A stretch of 64,000 bases of DNA from Flectonema sp. DT1601 (GCA_964019425.1 OZ025817.1:434001-498000); one strand, 5' to 3'. Positions 52,796 to 64,000 are shown, counted from the first letter of the stretch. A program made the numbers and translations. The notes: generated from the letters alone by a model not told the origin.

Positions 52796-55236
52796 TTATA
52801 ATACCCCCCTCCTCCTGTAGTGGAATGGTATGTATTGTATTGAGGTACTTTACTCTAATCAGTTTTAAGTTAGTTAAAAAATACCTAAAGAAATAAAATA
52901 ACAAAACATCACCCACTCAACTTATCTAATTATGTTGGGCTTCTTTCGAATTATGTTGGAAGAGGATGGCTGAAACAAAAAAAAAATAAAACGGTTCGCT
53001 AAAAATAATGAGGTAGTTAACCACCTCTCACTGCTAACATCATAACAGGTAGGTGGTGATTACAACACAATGCTTATTGTGAGAAGTGACAACGTTTTTG
53101 TCAAGTTCTTTGTTTTATCCAGACGACGAAAGAGCGTTTGTTCAGCGACCATTCGATGAGTGCAAAAGAGTGACCAAAAAACAGACTACTAAAAACATAT
53201 TTAAAAATACAATTCTTCACACTTAAGTAAGCATCTCAAACCAAATGAAAACAACAAAATATGAGTGCTGTTCAGCATCAGTTCAAAAAAAGCTACCCTG
53301 TTGTGCTAACCTATTATCCTAACAAGAGATTTCGTTGGACAAAATGAAACAAAAAAAATAAACATATGTATACCTGCAACCGACAGCAAGTACAGAAAGT
53401 TCCCTTTACCTTTCCTATATAATTACTGTTACACTGTTCGTGCGAAGAGGTATCTAAAATGATGTCTTCGATGAGTGCACAAAATAAGAAGTCATCGAAT
53501 TTGAAAGACATCTACACAAAGTAGCTGTTTTATGTGAACAAACTCACTCAATAATGAGTGTGGAAAATAGTACTTTCACTTCTTTTAAAAAAAAAAAAAA
53601 AAACAGCTACCTCGCGTATCAGTGAATACAACTCCGACAACGAACAAGAACCTAACTAAGGAAGGGTATCAGTGACCAGACTTGTTTGATTGTTGCTGGC
53701 CAATCGGCTAATCGAAAAGGCGAGTTTGTAATGTAAGAGAAAGCGATTCTTCGATGAGTGTGAGAATGACAAGATTTCATCGAACAGAAAGCAGAGAGGG
53801 TGTTTTTATGTAATTCGATTGTTAGCCGACTCACTAAATTCAAAACAACCGACTTATAACGTAATCAAAGAACTAAATAGACTACCAGAAGATATAACAT
53901 CAGAGGGATTCATATGGTGGGAAAGAGGAATAACACCAAACAGTTTACTTGGTATTTGCTGTGGAAGCCAACCTCATGAAAAAACTCACAACGGTGACTC
54001 ACACAAGAGAGTCGTTACATATTTGAAATAAGAACTACACGTGAAGAAGCAATGGTGGTATTGCTCAGTCGGTTCGACGAAAAGATACGTCAATAACTGC
54101 AAATACTAAAACAACAACGGACCTTCAAGAACTTCGGGTTGCTCGTTGGTACTGAACTCGTGATGTAAGTTAGGGAGAGAAACATAAAACAAGATCCGAC
54201 TACCTTAAGGAACTCACTGCAGAGTAACCAAATCAACAATTATCTCTTGAATTAAATAACCATTACAACTACAAGACAATACCAAGACATAGGAGAGGAA
54301 TTCAAAGAGCTACTATAGTCGCAGTGGTCTTAGTTGAATGCAACAACAACGACAGGCAAACACCTAAAAAAATTGAATTTATGTAAAAAAAAAAAAAGAA
54401 AACTTTATTACCATGTTGAGTTTGTGTTTAATCACCCAAAAAGCTAAAATCCTTTTAAAGGATTCACATCATTGCAAAAAGATCGATTCTCCGCTATCAC
54501 ATCAGCGCGCCAACCACACCAATTAAAGGGCTGGTAGTAGTAAGTTCGCCTCCAGTGCGAGATGCCGCTATTTTTCGGGGACTGTAACAAAATGTCTGAA
54601 AACCCTCTCCTATTCAGACACCACGATACATAAAAAAAACACTTCCATTCATTCAGTTGTTGATAACGAGACACTGAATATTCCTTACCAGGCTAAATAC
54701 CGTCTCTGATTATAAAAAAAAAACAAGAGTTTCCGAACGTCGGTTGGAAGATGAAAAATAAGACAAAGAAACCAAAACTAATTGAGGAATGAAAGGGGAA
54801 TTTTTTTTTTTTTTTTTTTTTAAAAAAACTTAGGAACGAAGAAAGTAGACGAAAATATATATAAACAAACCAAATAATAGAAAGGAAGCTTTTGGGGAAA
54901 ATTCAGAAGAGAACAAATATATTATAATTATACGAGAGATGGACAAACCGTTCCTGCTGTGAATGGATTCGGCTCAAAGAATGAGAGCCAACCCTTTGAC
55001 GTAGTTCATTATGCAAACAAATAGTATTTAAAGTGCGCTTTACTCTCCTCTTCAATTTTATCGCAAAACTGAAGTTGACGTACTGTAGTAGGAAGTCTTT
55101 TCTTTTTTATACAACTGGGTATTAAGGGGAAAGGTGGATTAAAGGGGGGTAATAATTTTTAAAAAAAATAAAAAAAAAGACATGGCTAGAATACTAATTG
55201 CTTTGCATTTGCACAGCAGTATCGGGAAAAACACAT

Positions 55237-55271
<35 letters not shown>

Positions 55272-55757
55272 AGGGGGAAAAAAAATTAAAAATTTACGTT
55301 TCCTTTGAAGACGTTGTTTTCCATGGTAGGATTCAGAACGATGCACCTCGCAAATGCAAAACACACGTAATCTCACTTACCGTATGAATGAACAAACGTT
55401 TATTTTTTATCGACATCTGTCATCACCGTATGTAATGTAATCGCATTAAGTGAGTACAAAATGTTATCATTCAGCTGCACAGAGCTGCGCTGAGTAGCCG
55501 TCTGTTCTACAAACTGAAGACTAACATTGACACTCAAAAAATTGAAAGGGGAAGGGGGGGGAAAAAAAGTTTTTTTTAAGAAAAGGGAAATCGAAGTAAA
55601 AAATAAAACAGTACAGCATTTAAACTAATGGGCAAGACTTAAATGGTTGTCAAAAGCTGATTAAAGCTTCTCAACTGGAGAGACGACACTACTAATGCGA
55701 CACGACCTTCTTCAATCCTATGTGTGTTACGTACTTTTGATAAGTAGTAAATGAGAA
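52796..55757. other. Spacer of 3 kb with paired hairpin repeats
   Basis: Mostly AT-rich with A/T runs (A18 near 53586, T22 near 54801, A29 near 55238). It contains two similar hairpins (annotated separately). A 70-codon plus-strand frame at 53819-54031 (LPEDITSEGFIWWERGITP) has protein-like composition and would be the only plus-strand host gene, but it has no homologue I recognise. I leave it unassigned. Confidence 0.45.
53467..53784. repeat. Two related stem-loop repeats about 283 bp apart
   Basis: TTCGATGA (53467-53474) and TCATCGAA (53492-53499) form one perfect 8-bp stem; the same arms recur at 53750-53757 and 53777-53784. Each loop starts GTG and each is followed by a TTTTATGT-like stretch. 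A lone left arm with the same ATTCGATGAGTG context lies at 53152. This looks like an old duplication with arms kept and the flanks diverged. Confidence 0.55.
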
Positions 55758-56687
55758 TTATCTGACCGTCATACAGCCAGCTGGAGGCATAGAATTTGAG
55801 TTAACAAACGAACGAGTGTTGCTTGTTGAGTCTTTCGAGTAACAACGAGAGTGTTTTAGGATAGCACTTGGTGGGAAGACAGCACGCCATCCCAGAGAAG
55901 TAGATTCAGGTGCTTGCATAGTTTCTTGAAATACCCTCCCTGGGAATATTGTCGATTCCTTCCCATGAGACGCAAGTCTACTCTGAGCAAAGACACGCTT
56001 CCCTGTACGAGGCTTACGATAAGATGGAGGAAGAAATGCTGTCAACTCAGACATCGGTGCTAATGAACTTGTAGTCGATCGAAGAGTTTCCGACATCGCT
56101 AGGGAGGTGCTCTCTGTTGGAGGTGCTCTCGCTAATATCCTCCAACCTGCTCCTCTTTGATTTATTATTTGATGAACACTTCTCGTTGGTTTTTTAATCT
56201 TCTTGTAAGGAATCTCTTGATTAAATGAAGCTTTACTCGATTGTACAGCCTGCTCTTCTGGATGACTATCAGCTGATTGTTTTGAAGGTCCACCAAACCC
56301 ACTGAGAGGTATGTCGTCAACATCTACTTCAAATCCTCCGGGAGACTCAACTCTTTGAGAAGAATTAACATCTTTTTGTGTTGATAATGACATGTTTTGA
56401 GTCTTCATTGGTAAAGCTTTCTTACAACCAGCGGTGTGAATGATTTTAGTCCACTGATCTCTATTTGGTTTTCTCCTTGAAGGCATCTTCGGAGCTGTCG
56501 GCATCAATGGCTTCAGAGGTTCATTCGTGACTTGTATGTCGTCAACGACACGAAATAGTTCTCTTCCTTCACCTACTCTGTCTCTCCATGTTACCCTCTT
56601 TGTTGATGATGCTGCACTTGTTGCTACTGTTTCTGCTGCTGTTTTCACAGTTTCACTGAGATTTACCCATTCTTGTTCTGGTCCCAT
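55758..56687 (-). CDS. Low-complexity Ser/Pro-rich protein, unknown
   Basis: The 309-residue frame is single-exon and begins ATG three bases after CTTTAG, the closest acceptor-like site in the window. The N-terminal ~30 residues form an Ala/Thr-rich helix; the rest is disordered, rich in S, P, R and K (PSRRKPNRDQW, PYKKIKKPTRS, LPPSYRKPRTGKRV). One acidic patch, GGFEVDVDDIPLSGF, resembles a short linear binding motif. No domain was recognised. Codon use and length make it more likely real than chance. It sits in the cluster with coiled-coil and tektin genes. Confidence 0.65.
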   Translation of the reverse strand: MGPEQEWVNLSETVKTAAETVATSAASSTKRVTWRDRVGEGRELFRVVDDIQVTNEPLKPLMPTAPKMPSRRKPNRDQWTKIIHTAGCKKALPMKTQNMSLSTQKDVNSSQRVESPGGFEVDVDDIPLSGFGGPSKQSADSHPEEQAVQSSKASFNQEIPYKKIKKPTRSVHQIINQRGAGWRILARAPPTESTSLAMSETLRSTTSSLAPMSELTAFLPPSYRKPRTGKRVFAQSRLASHGKESTIFPGRVFQETMQAPESTSLGWRAVFPPSAILKHSRCYSKDSTSNTRSFVNSNSMPPAGCMTVR

Positions 56688-57266
56688 ATTCTAAAGATGT
56701 GTTAATAATAAATACCCTGTCTGGTTTTTTTTTTAGTTATTGTTAGGAAACTACTCAGAAAAAAGAAACTTTTAAATGTTCAGAAATTTCACTTATTTAA
56801 AAAAAAAAAAAAAAAAAAAAAACTAATATAAATTTTGCTTAGAATTACTTAAAAACTGAATTTGGAACAAATGAATTTTACTGCCGCAGTTTTTTTTAGC
56901 GACGAGTAGCGTGCTGTGGGGCACCACGAATCGGAAATAATAATTTAACAAAACGAAAAGATAAAAGCCGTGATTGTATTCCTTACGGAAGTTCACAACA
57001 CGGAATCTAAGTGTAGATAATGGTTGAAACAAAATATCAGCTTCGAACACAATTTTTTTTCAAAGTTAGTAGACAGCCTAGTGAAGTACGTCAGGCTGGA
57101 GAGAGAGAGAGAGAGAGATGATTTTTTTTTCAAATTCGCTTTAAAACGAACGCAAGTGGTATCACAGAAGTGATTCAAAGTGATCGTTGCAGCAATTATT
57201 GAAAAAAAAAAAATGTAAAAAAAAAATAACTAGAAATACAAAAAAAAAAAAGTTTAATAAAGTTAC
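56688..57266. other. Spacer, no gene seen
   Basis: About 580 bp with A26 near 56797 and a GA microsatellite near 57100-57117. No supported frame. Confidence 0.45.
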
Positions 57267-58787
57267 TCACAGAGGACGCTCAGCCCATGCTTTCCATTTA
57301 GTCCAGAGAGTGTCCATATCAAGTTCAGCTGAAGCAGAAGACATAATATTATCAGTGGGTCGAACACAATCTATATCCGATAAGAGTGTGTCTTGAGGAA
57401 GACGATAAGGAAAGGCTTTAGCATAAAACACAGTCAACACTCTTTCTTTAGACAGCAACAATTCGAGTAGGTTCTTTCGATCCTCAGCACGATAATCTTT
57501 AAGACTATTTTGAGAACGAGAAACAACACAAGCAGTCGTATCCTTAGCAATCTCTTTACGAGCGTCATGAAGACACTGTCTGAGAAATACTTCTAATTCA
57601 GTTCTTTCTTGAAGAAGTTCGATGTGATTACTTCTGACTTGTTTTAGTATTCGACGTTCATGTTCGAGTTGTCGTTTTACTTTGTTGATGACTTCTAAAT
57701 ATTTCGCCTCGTATTCTGCGCCATTCTGTCCAGGTTTTAAATATATAACTGAACCTGTCATTATGTTCTTATCATTTGATGTGGTGGTTGTGGTAGCTGT
57801 TTGATTCCTAACTGCTGTTGACCCACTACCAGCAGCAGTGGCTGGTTCTGTTTGACGTCTTTTTCTTATTACTTTTGATATTTCAATGACCTCCTTTTGC
57901 AGTCTCTGAACATGTTCTGTGAGTCTGTAGTTTTCTTTACGCATCGCAGTGACTTGTCTAACAACTGCTTGTCGTTCTTCTTCTTGAGATTTGAATTTAA
58001 TTTTTAAATCTTTATTCTCTAAAGTTAGTTTAATATTACTTGATGAAATCTTATTAAGTGTTTCAGTAGCGTTGTCCAATTCATGAGTCAATAAATTGTT
58101 TTTATCGATCCATTCTTGGGCACCAGTGATGTTAGCTTGTCTTTCCTCACTTAATTCTTTTTTTAATTCATGCATTTTGACTCGGAATTGTCTGACTAGG
58201 TTCATCTTTTCAACTTCAGCTTGTTGCTCTATTGTTGATTGAAGTTGACTTACTTTGCCTTGAATCTTTTTATTAGTTGTTCGCATCTGCTGGAGGGAAG
58301 TCGCTTGATCAACTTTAGAAGTTATGGTGCGGTCGAGTTTTTGTTTTAATTCACCAATTTGTTCTCGGCATCTAGCTTCCTTACGTTTTCCAGATTGCCT
58401 TCTTAAGTCGATGATGCATCGAAGACGTAGGTTGTGCTGCTCTAAGACTTTTCGTTCTTTTTCATGGCTTTCAACTAGCAAGTCTATGTCACGTTGCTTT
58501 GCACTTGCTTTTGAAACTTTCATTCCCTTGTCTTGTTGGTTTTGTGTTTGCATCTTTCCCTTTCTTCCTTTTTGGTCTCTATACTCATCAACCAAAGATA
58601 ATGGAATGATTGCTTCTTCCTGTAGGAATGCTTGTTTTTCCTTCTCAGATGCTAATAATTCTTTTTGTAATTTTGACTTCAACTCCATCAACTTTTCCAG
58701 TGATGACGATTTCTTCACTACCTCCGTCCCGTTAGTAATAATTGGTTTCTTGCAGGCAGGGCCATTTCCTTTTACAGAAACAGCCAT
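57267..58787 (-). CDS. Coiled-coil protein, possible ciliary/basal-body type
   Basis: The 506-residue protein starts at the ATG at 58787 (CACTTCAG ends 25 nt upstream; a GTG further up is not a likely start). Coiled coil covers about residues 25-310, with a Ser/Thr/Ala linker (about 315-345), then a second helix from 360 to 410. The C-terminal block LLQERTELEVFLRQCLHDARKEIAK followed by LLELLLSKERVLTVFYAKAFP resembles the conserved end of basal-body and axonemal coiled-coil proteins such as BBOF1 or CCDC151-like, although I cannot assign one. The gene is next to tektin in the same orientation. A GTGAGT sequence spans the stop codon region, so a further 3' exon cannot be excluded. Confidence 0.75.
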   Translation of the reverse strand: MAVSVKGNGPACKKPIITNGTEVVKKSSSLEKLMELKSKLQKELLASEKEKQAFLQEEAIIPLSLVDEYRDQKGRKGKMQTQNQQDKGMKVSKASAKQRDIDLLVESHEKERKVLEQHNLRLRCIIDLRRQSGKRKEARCREQIGELKQKLDRTITSKVDQATSLQQMRTTNKKIQGKVSQLQSTIEQQAEVEKMNLVRQFRVKMHELKKELSEERQANITGAQEWIDKNNLLTHELDNATETLNKISSSNIKLTLENKDLKIKFKSQEEERQAVVRQVTAMRKENYRLTEHVQRLQKEVIEISKVIRKRRQTEPATAAGSGSTAVRNQTATTTTTSNDKNIMTGSVIYLKPGQNGAEYEAKYLEVINKVKRQLEHERRILKQVRSNHIELLQERTELEVFLRQCLHDARKEIAKDTTACVVSRSQNSLKDYRAEDRKNLLELLLSKERVLTVFYAKAFPYRLPQDTLLSDIDCVRPTDNIMSSASAELDMDTLWTKWKAWAERPL

Positions 58788-59135
58788 TTCCACTTTTTTT
58801 TTGGTTTTTCACCTGAAGTGAATAAATGAAAATATCCAAACAGATGTAAACCAAATCATAAAATGAGAAAACGATCAATCAGCAGAGTATGGAAATACTC
58901 AGCTGGGGGTCGATGTAAAGAACATGGCAACCGACAAGACAAAAAGAACAAAAATGATATGATATATTTTTGTAAATGTAACGACAAGTCTGTAAAGACT
59001 TTTGTTAGAATATTCAACTCGTCTGCTCCAGAACTCGCGTTGATTATACTCCTACCTATTAACCAATAGGTAAGGGAGGGACACCCTCATTGAGATGATT
59101 AGTTGGAATGGAAATTCCAACAGAAAGCAATCATG
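58788..59135. other. Spacer between coiled-coil gene and tektin
   Basis: 348 bp, no gene seen; contains the 3' flank of tektin and the acceptor-like CACTTCAG of the upstream coiled-coil gene. Confidence 0.45.
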
Positions 59136-60563
59136 TCAGCGATATGTTAGTGAACGAGAACTCTTTCCACTCAAATGACCAATACTCGGTAGACTCGGTA
59201 CTGACCTACTTGATGACGTCTCTTGTCTACTCGACTCAACTCTACTCAGATCAATCGCTAAGGCTCTCTTGTCATGTTGAAGAGCAGCTTCCTTATTATT
59301 TAAGTCTCTTTCTAATTGTTGCTTTAGGTTTTCAAGGCGACCGTTCTGTTATTGGTGTTGGTGTTTTTTTTTTGATATTTGGTACTTAAAAACATATTAT
59401 TTTTAAAAAAAAAACTAAACAAAAACCTCAACATCAATCTTTTGAAGTTTATTTTGCAACTTGTCCATCGACGTTCTCAATTTCGTAAGTTCTTTCTCAA
59501 GAGCTTCTTCGACATTATCGCGAACAGATTCCCTGTTAGGCCTTTGCCGACGGAGGTCAAGCCGCTGTTTAATTATACTTAGCGGAGAAGCTTTGGCTTG
59601 TAAAGTAGTTTTAATTTCTGATCTGTGCTGCAATAGTTCTCCCAGCTCTCTATTTACTGCATCAAGGTTCGTCTGTAATTGTGTTGACAGGATTTTAGTT
59701 TGCTTAACTTTATTACGTAAAGCGTCATTTACAGCTTTATATGTCTGTTGATGGGATTGACTTAGATTGGTAATTGTTTGAGTTAACACTTTACGAAGTC
59801 TCATTGATTTCTGTTCTAATTCTGAAGCGTTTGTTAGTAACTGTAATGTGAATCCTTTCCACTCATATTGAACAGGTGGAGGGCTTGGTTTACTCGAATG
59901 TGTCTTCCTGTGAGTACGAGTAATTTGATTTGCTGCTATGGTCTGATCAGGAACTACTTCCAGACAAGCTTTATCAAGTCTGAGACATTCTCGTTTATCG
60001 TTGAGGTCACTTTCTAAGTTTCTTTTTGATTTTTCTAATCTCGCAATTAAGTCAGCAGCGTTCTCAACGAGTTCCTTTAAGTGGGTGACGCTCTCTTGGA
60101 GTTCTGTCGTCTCATGTTGAAGAGCTCTCTCAACGTTGTCATTTATCTGTTCAGCGCTAGGTTTTCCTAAACGTTGTGTCAGCCGTGCTGTTGCTACTTT
60201 CAAAGGTTTTCTTCGTTCTTCGAGTTTTGCTTTTGTTTTAGCTCGTGATTGTATCAAATTAGCCAATTCACATGTTGTTTGAGCAACTTGCTTTTCCAAC
60301 TTCGCCTTCAGCCTTGCTGTTGTTGCTACCTTCTTTCTGAGCTCTTCGTTTACGACATTGCACTGATCTGTTTGATCTCTTTCAGCAGTTTTCTTCAGAA
60401 CAGTATTCTGATCTCTTAGTATCTGACTAGCTTGTTTAGTCTGCCTCGCCTGATCAATGAGCTTTATTGTGTGACTCTGCCACTCTCCAGTTGCGGGACG
60501 TTTCTCTAACTCTCGTCGTTGGCGAGTCGCAGTTGGTTGGGTTGGTAGAATTGGTACCCTCAT
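59136..60563 (-). CDS. Tektin, two exons
   Basis: Exon 1 (59427-60563) and exon 2 (59136-59345) join across an 81-nt intron (59346-59426; GTTTTTG donor, AATAACAG acceptor), giving 448 residues, the normal tektin size. The protein is a filament-type coiled coil with an internal duplication. The tektin signature nonapeptide RPNVELCRD appears as RPNRESVRD at residues 341-349 and is followed by the expected VEEALEKEL. Exon 2 supplies the conserved end, RLENLKQQLERDLNNKEAAL, ahead of a Ser-rich tail. Tektins line the lumen of doublet microtubules, so this organism builds motile cilia or flagella. TTAAACAG lies 16 nt before the ATG. Confidence 0.85.
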
Positions 60564-60808
60564 AATGTGATATGAAAATCTGTTTAATAAAAAAAAAGTA
60601 AACTACTCATTGGGTTGATTTGGCTACAATTAATGAATAAGCAGATTAGATAAAAAATAAGTGTAAATGTGAAATTATTGATTTTTCGATAAAACAAAAA
60701 AAAATAAAATAAAATAAAAATAAGTAATTAAAATCAACTCTAACAGAATTTATAACAAAACTCCAAAACGAAAGAACATAAAAGATAGTAAAAGAGTAAC
60801 AGGCTTTG

Positions 60809-63800
60809 TTACGTAATCGAAATTTGTGTTACTCTCGCTCGGTGAAATGAAGCTACGGACTTCTTTTCTCTTAAGTAGGGCTTCTGCATTGAAGGTTCTC
60901 TTGCAACGGATATATCAGTGGCCCGACTGCTGATACAGCGTCCCTTGAAATCAGTTTCTGATTGGAATTTCTCCCGAAGAGGCTTTCGGTCAGTAGACTG
61001 TTCCGCAACCGGAGTTTCAGTCCGTTTGGAGAAGCGAACGACTGGGGGTCTTGGCTTTCGGGTGACGACATTAGTTGTGTTACTGTTATTGGTGTCAATG
61101 TTCGTGTTACTCTCATCAGCTTTAGTATTGATGTCTACAGTCAGAGGAGGAGGAGGAGGAGGAGGAGGAGGAGAAGGAGAAGTTTTATTATCAACCTTCT
61201 CACCTGTCGCTATTAATTCATAAGGAGGAGGAGTATTAGCTGCCGGTATTTTAGATGGCGGATCTGGTTTCTGATTACCCTTCGGAGGAAGTACTCTTCC
61301 AAACCTCTCAAACATCACTTGTGCGAACTCTCCCAGCGCCTGTTCACTTACAGCAGCTGTAGTTACGACACTAACTCTTCCATCATCATAAGCTGTAATA
61401 TCGATAGTACTTTGATCATCAACACCAGGTGGTATGACAGGGTACACTGGTGCATGTGGTCTTACTGTACCAGATGAGTTCATTGTGTGTTTCCCTCCAG
61501 CTGATCGAGAGAAAGCAGAATTCTGAGTCTCATTTGATGACCGCGTTGTGTTAGCGAGGTTTTCAATTGCTTGGTGGAGATAATTATGTTGAGAGACAGA
61601 ATCGAAGTTGAACTGTTTTTGAGAGACAGCAGCAGGACTAGGAGATCGATTACAAGGACCTGAATTATTATCTAAGTGATCAGGAGTGGGGATTCCTCGA
61701 CGGGGTGGAGATCGGGTTCCTTGCTGAGGGTACTTCCTCTGTATTACTGGTTCACAAGTACTTGGTCTTACAAAGGGAGGAGGTGAACACATAAACTCTC
61801 TTCTCATACCGTGAGAAGACTGCGGTCGAGGAGGTTGGTTTTGAACTGGAGTAAATCCGCCTCCTTTACTATTTCGATATCTCTCTGACTCCATAGCATC
61901 TTTAATCATTGCTCTGGTCCATGCGTCTCTTTCCTTTTCATATGGAGAAGGTTCTCGTTTGTGTGATCGAACAAAGTGACTGCTTGTTGATAATGGAGTT
62001 GCTGTGGTATTTCTACTGGGAAGCCATTCCTCGTTGTTGTCTCCCATCCAAAGAGGGTTGCAGGCGACTAATTCTTTTGCCCTGTTGTTAACGGTGGTAT
62101 CCTTCAGCTGTTGCATTCTAGCACAGAGAACGTTGGCGCGGCTAATGACACGATCCCATACGGGTATTCTCTTGAGATGCTGTCTTTCAGCAGGAGTGAG
62201 TTTGGTTTGAGACTGCGCCTGGTTTTGCTCTTCAGTTCGGAGGCCGGTGATGGCTTCTTGGACTTCATTGAGTTCGTCTTCAAGAGTACTGCTGTCAACA
62301 TCGATATCTGATTCAGATTGTGTTTCAGTTGTTTTTGATAATAATTTACGTAACTTTCTATTAACGGCTACTATCTCACTGAATTCTGTTGGCAACTTTT
62401 CTTGTATATCTTCCCAAAGCCTCAACCTCGCCAGTGGAATCAGCACTGTCTCTCCTTCCAAATCGTCTGAGTTTGTAGTACTAAACTGAACCAGGATCCG
62501 TATCGGATTTCTGTCCTCAATTTTCAGTACCTTTGCAGGGAGCCACAGCTCGTTGTTTGCCTGAGCTCTGACTAAGTCACCTGGTTGGATTTGAAACAAT
62601 AAAGCTCTCTCTAATCTTTTGACGAGTACTTTATTCACCATAATACTTTCTAGTAGAGCTTCCTCCTCATCGATAATTGTTTGGGGAGTACGTTGTAGGT
62701 TGTTGTACGTGTTGTTAATCGTATGAATTAATATTTGATAAACAGCAGTTCGTAACTCACCAAAAGCAGCCTGTTCAATTGCTTCTACTTTACCACGACA
62801 TGTGGTTTCATTTGTAGTCTCAAGACGTCGTATTTCTGATGTTAAATTTCGTTGGGCATTCGCACTGTCGTTTCGCTTTTTCATCGTGCGGAGGGTTGAG
62901 TCGGTTCGCTGGCATTCTTCGTCTGAATCTTCATCAGAAACAAAAGGTACCTGTTGTTGAATTGTATTTATTCAGTTTGGGTAATTATTAAATAAATATC
63001 ACAATTCATAATAGTACATACTTGAGGTACATAAACAGGGGCAGCACCAGAACGTCTGCGCAGAGACTTCATTTCTCGCGGCTCTCTCTTAATGCTGGCT
63101 CTCCTTCCTGATTGGCTAGCACGTTGGCTGAAATGTCGCATTTCTTCCATTTCTCCTTCCATTAACTCTTTGGTTGATTCGTGTCGTTCTATCTTTCGGA
63201 CGTAGTCACTTGCTTGTGATTCGAGGCTTCGTATCCGTTGTTGGGAGTCTCTTTCTCGACTGTTCATCTGACGTACGTCAGATTCTAAACGAGTCACTTC
63301 CTCATTCCTCATGTCAGATGCTACAGTAACGATACTTTCCTGAAGTTGTGAATATCGTTTTTGAGATTCCTCCAACTTCCCTCTCATTATTTCTCTTTCG
63401 GTTTCAAAATGAGATGTTGCCTCGTTGACCAGTTCCTGTGAGACCATCGACTGCCTCTTAAACTGAACTGCTAGTTTCTCAAGTTCTACTTCACTCCTTC
63501 GTCTTCTAACATCTGTCATCGCCTGTTTGTTATTATTTAAGCTACTCTGAACTTGTTGTGTTTGATGTGATGTAGTGTTCATGGTGATGGCATACCTTTT
63601 GCATTTCTTGTCGATCTGCAGATTTCAAATTACGTTTCAAGATAGTGATTTCTCTGTGAGCAAGTTGGAGCTCTGTAGAAAGACCACTCAATTGTGTCTC
63701 GTGATGGATCTCAAGTGTGGCGTAGTCGAGTTGATCTCGTTTTTGGGATTCTTGAATTGAAAAAAGTTCAGCTTTGAATTCACTGTTAGTAATTAAGTGT

Positions 63801-64000
63801 TTTGATCTATCACTTTCTATTGTTGATTCTAATGCCTGTTGTTTAGTTGTCATTTCAGAAACGATTGTTTGAAGTTGTTCTTCCAATTTTTTCATTCGTT
63901 CTTGAAATCCTTCGAGTGCTATCTGAAGACTATTTATGTTTTGATCTTTGTCGATGATGACTTCATTGTGATCACTTTTTAAATCAAATATAAACTGTGA
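60809..64000 (-). CDS. Giant coiled-coil protein with Tudor-like domain, three exons, cut by right edge
   Basis: Visible exons are 63596-64000, 63022-63522 and 60809-62950. They join across two introns of 73 nt (63523-63595; GTATGCC donor, AAACAG acceptor) and 71 nt (62951-63021; GTATGTA donor, CAACAG acceptor), all frames matching. 1015 residues are visible and the N-terminus lies outside the window. The first ~300 residues are coiled coil (LEEQLQTIVSEMTTKQQ). A Tudor-like beta fold follows (GDLVRAQANNELWLPAKVLK). Further on are a helical segment, a long Pro/Arg/Ser-rich stretch with a poly-proline run (coded by GGA repeats near 61146-61170), and a disordered tail. No family was recognised; a cytoskeletal scaffold is plausible. 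Confidence 0.85.

Noticed and set aside
53819-54031. 70-codon plus-strand frame
   Set aside because: It looks protein-like but would be the lone plus-strand host gene, and nothing supports its start or function.
1-64000. CRISPR arrays, bacterial operons or ribosome binding sites
   Set aside because: No spaced direct repeats with unique spacers; introns and protein families are eukaryotic.

Overview
This looks like nuclear DNA of an AT-rich, flagellated unicellular eukaryote. Three observations support that: eight short spliceosomal-type introns can be placed exactly in seven genes; the proteins are eukaryotic (tektin, APC8/CDC23, FYVE, AP-5 sigma, isoprenylcysteine methyltransferase, SR-rich protein); and intergenic DNA is full of long A/T homopolymers. 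Every convincing host gene, from one edge to the other, lies on the minus strand, and nearly all have an AG-ending acceptor-like site within about 3-30 nt of the start codon. Together these point to directional (polycistronic) gene clusters with 5' leader addition, as in Euglenozoa (for example bodonids or diplonemids). The lineage is an inference; no spliced-leader gene was recognised.

Layout: 1-3.4 kb holds a cyclase-homology-like gene cut by the left edge, a CAAX-protein methyltransferase and a small two-exon membrane protein. 3.7-7.2 kb is a decayed Polinton-like element (DNA polymerase B, reverse transcriptase and protease/PLA2-like pieces) between perfect 40-bp direct repeats. 7.4-9.2 kb is a nest of G-rich tandem repeats with one copy of a 737-bp unit and a ~100-bp mobile element. 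9.6-11 kb is a ubiquitin-like/LRR protein. 11-21 kb is gene-poor and contains a LINE RNase H relic. 21-26 kb holds TPR-zinc finger-BRCT, EF-hand, AP-5 sigma and TPR-like genes; 26-29.8 kb is empty. 29.8-36 kb holds a repeat protein, a docking-domain/HAD phosphatase fusion, an SR-rich protein and APC8. 39.3-40.7 kb is a FYVE-pseudokinase. 40.9-44.6 kb is a 1.97-kb inverted-repeat transposon followed by 2.4 copies of the 737-bp unit. 44.8-64 kb holds a basic protein, a TMEM151-like protein and then a run of coiled-coil genes including tektin and a giant protein cut by the right edge, suggesting a cluster rich in axoneme or cytoskeleton components.

Cis-intron acceptors all end in ACAG after an A/C-rich stretch, whereas many start-proximal acceptors follow T-rich tracts, which may separate cis- from trans-splicing signals. 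Start codons were chosen with this rule. The most interesting items are the 737-bp repeat with its foldable core, the Polinton-like element carrying reverse transcriptase, the ~100-bp element with locus-specific direct repeats, and several unusual domain fusions.
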